From: Streptomyces scabiei 87.22
GTDB lineage: Bacteria > Actinomycetota > Actinomycetes > Streptomycetales > Streptomycetaceae
Direction of reading: 5' to 3'
Assembly (NCBI RefSeq): GCF_000091305.1
Contig: NC_013929.1
Location: 3,472,001 to 3,536,000, forward strand
Length of the DNA: 64,000 bases
The notes under the pieces are model-generated. The model had not been told where the DNA came from and ran no database searches. It worked only from the letters and a program-made list of their open reading frames with translations. Numbering within the stretch: position 1 is the first letter of the stretch; every line of letters begins with the position of its first letter. The translations under genes were made by a program, and so were the position numbers. Shown here in pieces: positions 59,910-64,000 of this stretch.

Positions 59910-62090
59910 TCAGTCGTCCCCGGACGAACCGAGAGTGAGCGTGACCGTCCGCTCGTCGCCGCCCCTGAGCAGGGTCAGCTCCAGCCGGTCGCCGGGCCGG
60001 TGAGCACGGACCTTGACGATCAGCTCGTCGCCGGAGTGGACGCGCTGGCCGTCGACCTCGGTGATGACGTCACCCGAGCGGATGCCCGCCCGGTCGGCGG
60101 GGCCGCCCGCGGTGACCCCGGCCGCGCCTCCGTCGCCCTTGTCGCCGATACGGGCGCCGTCGCCGGAGTAGTCCATGTCGAGGGTGACACCGATCACCGG
60201 GTGGCTCGCCCTGCCGGTGTTGATCAGCTCCTCCGCGACACGCTTGCCCTGGTTGATGGGTATCGCGAAGCCGAGCCCGATCGAACCGGCCTGGCCGCCG
60301 TCGGACTCGGAGCCGCCGCCCGCGGACCGGATGGCGCTGTTGATGCCGATCACCCGGCCCTTGCCGTCGAGCAGCGGGCCTCCGGAGTTGCCGGGGTTGA
60401 TCGGCGCGTCCGTCTGCAGGGCGTCCACGTACGACACGTCGCTCACGTCGCCGCTCTCGCCCCCGGCCGTGATGGGCCGCTCCTTGGCGCTGATGATGCC
60501 GGAGGTGACCGTGTTGGCCAGGTCGAAGGGGGCGCCGATGGCGACCACCGGGTCGCCGACCCGGACCTCCTCGGAGTTGCCGAGGGGCAGCGGCTCGAGG
60601 CCGTTGACGCCGGACACCTTGACGACGGCCAGGTCGTAGCCGGTGTCCCGGCCGACGACGGTGGCCTTGGCCGTCTCGCCGCCGCTGAAGGTCACCGATA
60701 TGTCCCCGTTGGTACCGGCGGGGTCGACGACGTGGTTGTTGGTGAGGATGTGCCCCCGCCCGTCGAGCACGAAGCCGGTGCCGGTGCCCTGCGCGCTCGA
60801 TCCGCTCACATGGAGGGTGACGACGCCGGGCAGCGCGTCGGCGGCGATGGCGGCGACACTGCCGGGCGCCCGCGCGGTCACGCCGTCGCTGCTCTGCGGC
60901 AGTTCGACCGCCCCGACCCCGCCGTTGCGTTCCAGGTACGCGCCCACGGCCCCGCCGAAGCCCCCGGCCACGAGAGCGATCAGCACGGCCCCGGCCAGCA
61001 GGCCCCGCCTCCCGCGCCGGCGCCGCCGCGTCAGGTCGTCCACCGCGGCCCCGTTCTGCTGCAGCGACCCCGAGCCCGCCCACGGGTCGTAGGTGCGCCA
61101 GGGGCCCTGCGGTTCGGCCGGATGCGGCCGGGCGGGTTCGGCGTAGGCGGCCGGCGCGGGCTGCGGCCCTCCCGCGTAGGGCGGCGGCACGGCCTGCGCG
61201 GAGTCCCCGAAGGCCGGCGGCCCCGGCTGCGAGGGGTACGCGTAGGAGGCCCCCGGGGGCTGGGTGGAGTCGGCGTAGGGCGCCGGGGCGGGCCCGGACG
61301 CCTGCGCGTACGGCGCCGTGACGGGCGGGGCGGCCTCCGGCTGCGCGGCCGTACCGGGCGTGGGCGCGTCCGCCTGCGGGGCCGCCGGCGCGGGCGGGGG
61401 TGTCGCCGAGGACGCCACCGCCGCGCCGGTGTGTGTCACGGCCGCGGGCGGTGCCGTCTCGTCGTGTGCCGGCGCGGGGGCAGCGTGCGCCGGGGGCACT
61501 GTCTCGACGGCTGTCCCGTGGGCGGGAGTCGCCGCCGGGTGCTGGACCGGCGGAGCGGGGGCCCAGGGGCCGGGCTCGCCGTAAGGAGGGGTGCTGTAGG
61601 GATCGGGGTCGTGCAGCGGCCTGGGGCGCCCTGAGGGTGCTCCGGGGGCGCTCCTGGCACCCGCTGCCTCGCCCGGCCCGTCCGGCACCCGGGCGGCGGC
61701 GACAGCGGTGGCGGCCGGTCGCTCCAACTCGAAGTCGCCGTCCGGGTCGTGCCCCTGGCCGGAGGCCGACGAGGAGCGTGCCCGCGGCGCGGCCCCGGCA
61801 GCCGGACCGGCCAGCTCGAAGTCGCCCTCGGTGTCCTGCTCACGGACCGCGTCCACGGACGTCCCTGCGGACGAACCAGCGGTCCTCGCCGCCCCGTCGG
61901 CCCTCTCGGCCCCACCGAGCACTACGGCTTCGGCGCTGTCCCTCGCCCCGGCGCTCCCCATGGCGCCGGTCGGTCCCGTGAGCCCGTCGGGCCCTTCGGT
62001 GCCGATGTGGTCCCCCGCTGTGTCGGCCCCAGGGCCGTGCGCTCGGGGGCGGCTCCACCACTTCGCCTTCGTGGGCTTCCCCTCGTTCAT
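59910..62090 (-). CDS. HtrA/DegP-like membrane serine protease with PDZ domain
   Basis: A 726-residue envelope protease. Residues 1-350 are cytosolic and extremely Pro/Ala/Gly-rich. One membrane helix (LLAGAVLIALVAGGFGGAVGA, about 362) follows. The trypsin-like domain has the triad His in NNHVVDP (about 455), Asp in GYDLAVVKV (about 488) and Ser in NPGNSGGPLL (about 568). A C-terminal PDZ domain (AGVTAGGPADRAGIRSGDVI) completes it. It should degrade or regulate misfolded envelope proteins, possibly including the anti-sigma factor upstream. ATG 62090 has GGAGA upstream. Confidence 0.93.
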   Translation of the reverse strand: MNEGKPTKAKWWSRPRAHGPGADTAGDHIGTEGPDGLTGPTGAMGSAGARDSAEAVVLGGAERADGAARTAGSSAGTSVDAVREQDTEGDFELAGPAAGAAPRARSSSASGQGHDPDGDFELERPAATAVAAARVPDGPGEAAGARSAPGAPSGRPRPLHDPDPYSTPPYGEPGPWAPAPPVQHPAATPAHGTAVETVPPAHAAPAPAHDETAPPAAVTHTGAAVASSATPPPAPAAPQADAPTPGTAAQPEAAPPVTAPYAQASGPAPAPYADSTQPPGASYAYPSQPGPPAFGDSAQAVPPPYAGGPQPAPAAYAEPARPHPAEPQGPWRTYDPWAGSGSLQQNGAAVDDLTRRRRRGRRGLLAGAVLIALVAGGFGGAVGAYLERNGGVGAVELPQSSDGVTARAPGSVAAIAADALPGVVTLHVSGSSAQGTGTGFVLDGRGHILTNNHVVDPAGTNGDISVTFSGGETAKATVVGRDTGYDLAVVKVSGVNGLEPLPLGNSEEVRVGDPVVAIGAPFDLANTVTSGIISAKERPITAGGESGDVSDVSYVDALQTDAPINPGNSGGPLLDGKGRVIGINSAIRSAGGGSESDGGQAGSIGLGFAIPINQGKRVAEELINTGRASHPVIGVTLDMDYSGDGARIGDKGDGGAAGVTAGGPADRAGIRSGDVITEVDGQRVHSGDELIVKVRAHRPGDRLELTLLRGGDERTVTLTLGSSGDD

Positions 62091-62232
62091 GTTCTCCCCA
62101 CACCTAGGGCCGTCCCAAGGACCGGCCCGCCGCCCACCGTTCGCCGAGTGCCGCGGGCCGGAACCGGCCCGAGCGGGACACGGCCCACTCCGGATTCAAC
62201 CAGGTTCGGGAGCCGGTGGGCAGAACTCGGGG

Positions 62233-63420
62233 TCAGCGCAGGACAGGAGAGAGGGGTGGGAGAGACGAGGCGGGGTCGGGTGCCGTCAGCAGGCCCGGGC
62301 CCGTCAGCTCGGGCGCCGAGGTCCAGTCGGTCAGCTGCAGCTCCAGCGGGGGTGCGGCGGTGAGCGTGCCTATCAGCGGGGACACGGCGGCCGCGCCGAC
62401 CGTGCCGGGCGCCGTCAGCGGGTGCGGGGCCCCACGGTCCTGGCCGGCCGGAGCGGGGACCCCGGGCAGCAGGGGCGCGGAGATCTCCGTCGATGCGGTG
62501 GGCGCCTCGCCCAGGGAGGGCCGGCCCTGCCCGAGCAGCGGCACGACGGTTCCCCGGCGGCGCTGCGACTCTGGAGCGGGAGCCGTGCCCGCGGCCTGCG
62601 TCCGCAGGGGGGTGACGTTGCTGCCGGAACCGGGACCGCCACGGGCGTCGGCCGTCTCGACGGGCGTCATGTTGGTCACACCGCCGAGGGCGATCGCGGC
62701 CAGCGACACCGCGCCGGCGGCCACGAAGGCGAACCGCATGCCGCGGGAGGCCGAGCGCTCGGACTCCGGCCTGCTCACGGCGTGGATCCGGAAACCGCGG
62801 TCGCCCGTGCCCCGGGTGTCGTCGTCGGCCGTGTCCTTCCGGCCGGCCCGGCCGTCCGTCCCCGCGTCCTCGTCACCGTCACCGGACAGGTCACGTCCGC
62901 CGCCCAGGAAACCGCGGTCGGTGCCGAGGAAGCCGCGTCCGCTCAGGAAGCCGCGGTCACCGAGGAAACCGCGGCCGCCCAGCACTCCACGGCCCTCCGA
63001 CGGCGTCAGCGCGCCGCCGTGCGGTCCCGACGGGACGTATCCGAAGGAGTCGCCGCCGGTTCCGAAGACGCCGAAGTCGGCGAAGTCACGGGAGTCTGCG
63101 GAGCCGGGCAGTCCGGGGCCGCCGGCCGCGCTCCCGAGTCTTCCTCCGAAGCCACCGGACAGCGGCGAACCGTCGCCGTCGCCGCCCGCCGGGAGCATCT
63201 GGAGCCGGGCCAGAAAGCTCTCCGAGGGGGGCGGCGGGGCGGCCTCCGCGAAGACGTTCTTCAGGCGGCGCTGCTCGTCCGCCTCCGTCTTGCACTTCCC
63301 GCAGGTGGCGAGATGTGCCAGGACGCGGTCACGCGCCTCATGACCTAGCTCTCCGTCCACGAGGGCGGAGAGACGGTCTCCCAGGTGCTGCTCGGCAGAC
63401 GTAGGACGGGATCCACTCAC
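62233..63420 (-). CDS. Zinc-binding anti-sigma factor (ZAS/RseA-like)
   Basis: A 395-residue anti-sigma factor. The N-terminal ZAS domain has the H-x3-C-x2-C motif (HLATCGKCK, about 34-42). A linker with repeated GFLG/GRGFL units (about 125-150) precedes one membrane helix (MRFAFVAAGAVSLAAIALGGV, about 218). The outer 150 residues are low complexity (Pro/Ala/Thr). It should hold the neighbouring ECF sigma factor inactive. GTG 63420 overlaps the sigma-factor stop (GTGA), so the two are made in step. Confidence 0.9.
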   Translation of the reverse strand: MSGSRPTSAEQHLGDRLSALVDGELGHEARDRVLAHLATCGKCKTEADEQRRLKNVFAEAAPPPPSESFLARLQMLPAGGDGDGSPLSGGFGGRLGSAAGGPGLPGSADSRDFADFGVFGTGGDSFGYVPSGPHGGALTPSEGRGVLGGRGFLGDRGFLSGRGFLGTDRGFLGGGRDLSGDGDEDAGTDGRAGRKDTADDDTRGTGDRGFRIHAVSRPESERSASRGMRFAFVAAGAVSLAAIALGGVTNMTPVETADARGGPGSGSNVTPLRTQAAGTAPAPESQRRRGTVVPLLGQGRPSLGEAPTASTEISAPLLPGVPAPAGQDRGAPHPLTAPGTVGAAAVSPLIGTLTAAPPLELQLTDWTSAPELTGPGLLTAPDPASSLPPLSPVLR

Positions 63421-64000
63421 GCGGGCGCGCCCCCTCCTCCCAGCACGGGCACCCGCGGCACCGTGAACCCGCGGCGCTGCTCGGCCCGGGCCTCCGGGGA
63501 GCGGTGCGCCAGGGCCTTGCGGAGCTGGGAGCGGCCGCGGTGGATACGCGAGCGGACCGTGCCGAGCTTGACGCCCAGGGTCGCGGCGATCTCCTCGTAC
63601 GACAGTCCCTCGATGTCGCACAGGACGACTGCGGCGCGGAACTCGGGCGCCAGGGTGTCGAGGGCCTGCTGGACGTCGGCGTCGAAGTGCGCGTCGTTGA
63701 AGAGCTGCTGCGGGGTGGGCTCACGGCTGGGCAGGCGCTCGGCGGCGTCGTCCCCGAGGGCGTCGAAGCGGATGCGCTGCTTGCGCCGGACCATGTCCAG
63801 GAAGAGGTTGGTGGTGATGCGGTGCAGCCAGCCCTCGAAGGTGCCGGGCGTGTACGTCGACAGCGAGCGGAAGACGCGGACGAAGACCTCCTGCGTGAGG
63901 TCCTCGGCGTCGTGCTGGTTGCCGGTCAGACGGTAGGCGAGCCGGTAGACGCGGCCGCTGTGGGTGCTGACGATCTCCTCCCAGGTGGGCGGAGTCCACG
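63417..64000 (-). CDS. ECF RNA polymerase sigma factor (5' end outside the window)
   Basis: The last 194 codons of an ECF sigma factor. Region 2 is visible (VYRLAYRLTGNQHDAEDLTQEVFVRVF, read across the window edge region, with LHRITTNLFLD). Region 4 has VVLCDIEGLSYEEIAATLGV and LGTVRSRIHRGR (helix-turn-helix). The N-terminus is cut by the window. Order with anti-sigma, HtrA and TatB corresponds to M. tuberculosis sigE-rseA-htrA-tatB, so an envelope-stress sigma is likely. This should not be confused with the gene called sigE in S. coelicolor. TGA 63417-63419. Confidence 0.93.
   Translation of the reverse strand, partial: WTPPTWEEIVSTHSGRVYRLAYRLTGNQHDAEDLTQEVFVRVFRSLSTYTPGTFEGWLHRITTNLFLDMVRRKQRIRFDALGDDAAERLPSREPTPQQLFNDAHFDADVQQALDTLAPEFRAAVVLCDIEGLSYEEIAATLGVKLGTVRSRIHRGRSQLRKALAHRSPEARAEQRRGFTVPRVPVLGGGGAPA

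Overview
The window is very GC-rich actinobacterial chromosome, and its gene content points to Streptomyces. It carries wblC/whiB7, mycoredoxin, AdnA/AdnB, MoeZ, TatB, DUF3107, and a dispersed intergenic repeat typical of Streptomyces. I see no tRNA, rRNA, CRISPR array or prophage. The only mobile element is a 0.94-kb IS5-family insertion at 28944-29882.

Left half (1-46 kb). From memory, the gene order follows the M. tuberculosis Rv3195-Rv3211 segment. The order is: DUF2342 metalloprotease end, E1-like ThiF protein and ABC1 kinase, wblC, uvrD2, mycoredoxin, nudC, adnB, adnA, alkyltransferase-like protein, moeZ, DUF3152 protease, TetR, DUF3107, ferritin-like protein, DEAD-box helicase. Streptomyces-type additions interrupt this order: a TerD/AIM24 operon (0.8-3.9 kb), a membrane protein with kinase-like and LPG-synthase domains (22.6-25.4 kb), two tandem secreted lipoprotein peptidases (25.7-28.9 kb), and a four-gene polysaccharide-type operon (31.1-36.5 kb). 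That operon encodes a PelF-like glycosyltransferase, a membrane protein, a sugar-nucleotide epimerase and a spherulin-4-type hydrolase.

Right half (46-64 kb). A second block recalls the M. tuberculosis sigE-rseA-htrA-tatB-mrp-corA segment: ECF sigma factor (cut by the window end), zinc anti-sigma factor, HtrA-like PDZ protease, TatB, Mrp, DUF1003, MgtE-N/CBS protein and CorA. Between the blocks lie an NYN nuclease-like gene, a 50-codon gene, MarC, a PHP phosphoesterase, a DUF6758 protein and a suppressor-of-fused-like protein.

Regulation readable in the DNA. Three perfect GGAAT-N18-GTT promoters (SigR consensus) precede mycoredoxin, moeZ and the 50-codon gene. Two TTGTCRGTG-N8 promoters of the RecA-independent DNA-damage (PafBC) type precede adnB and the alkyltransferase-like gene, and both place transcription start at the ATG. 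wblC has a WhiB7-type promoter, a long upstream ORF and an intrinsic terminator in its leader. corA has a 588-bp upstream region with an 18-codon leader ORF behind a near-ideal Shine-Dalgarno. Three DnaA boxes lie in intergenic regions. The conserved parts are thus a redox, DNA-repair and antibiotic-stress locus and an envelope-stress/Mg2+ locus. The least explained parts are the polysaccharide operon and the TerD/AIM24 operon.
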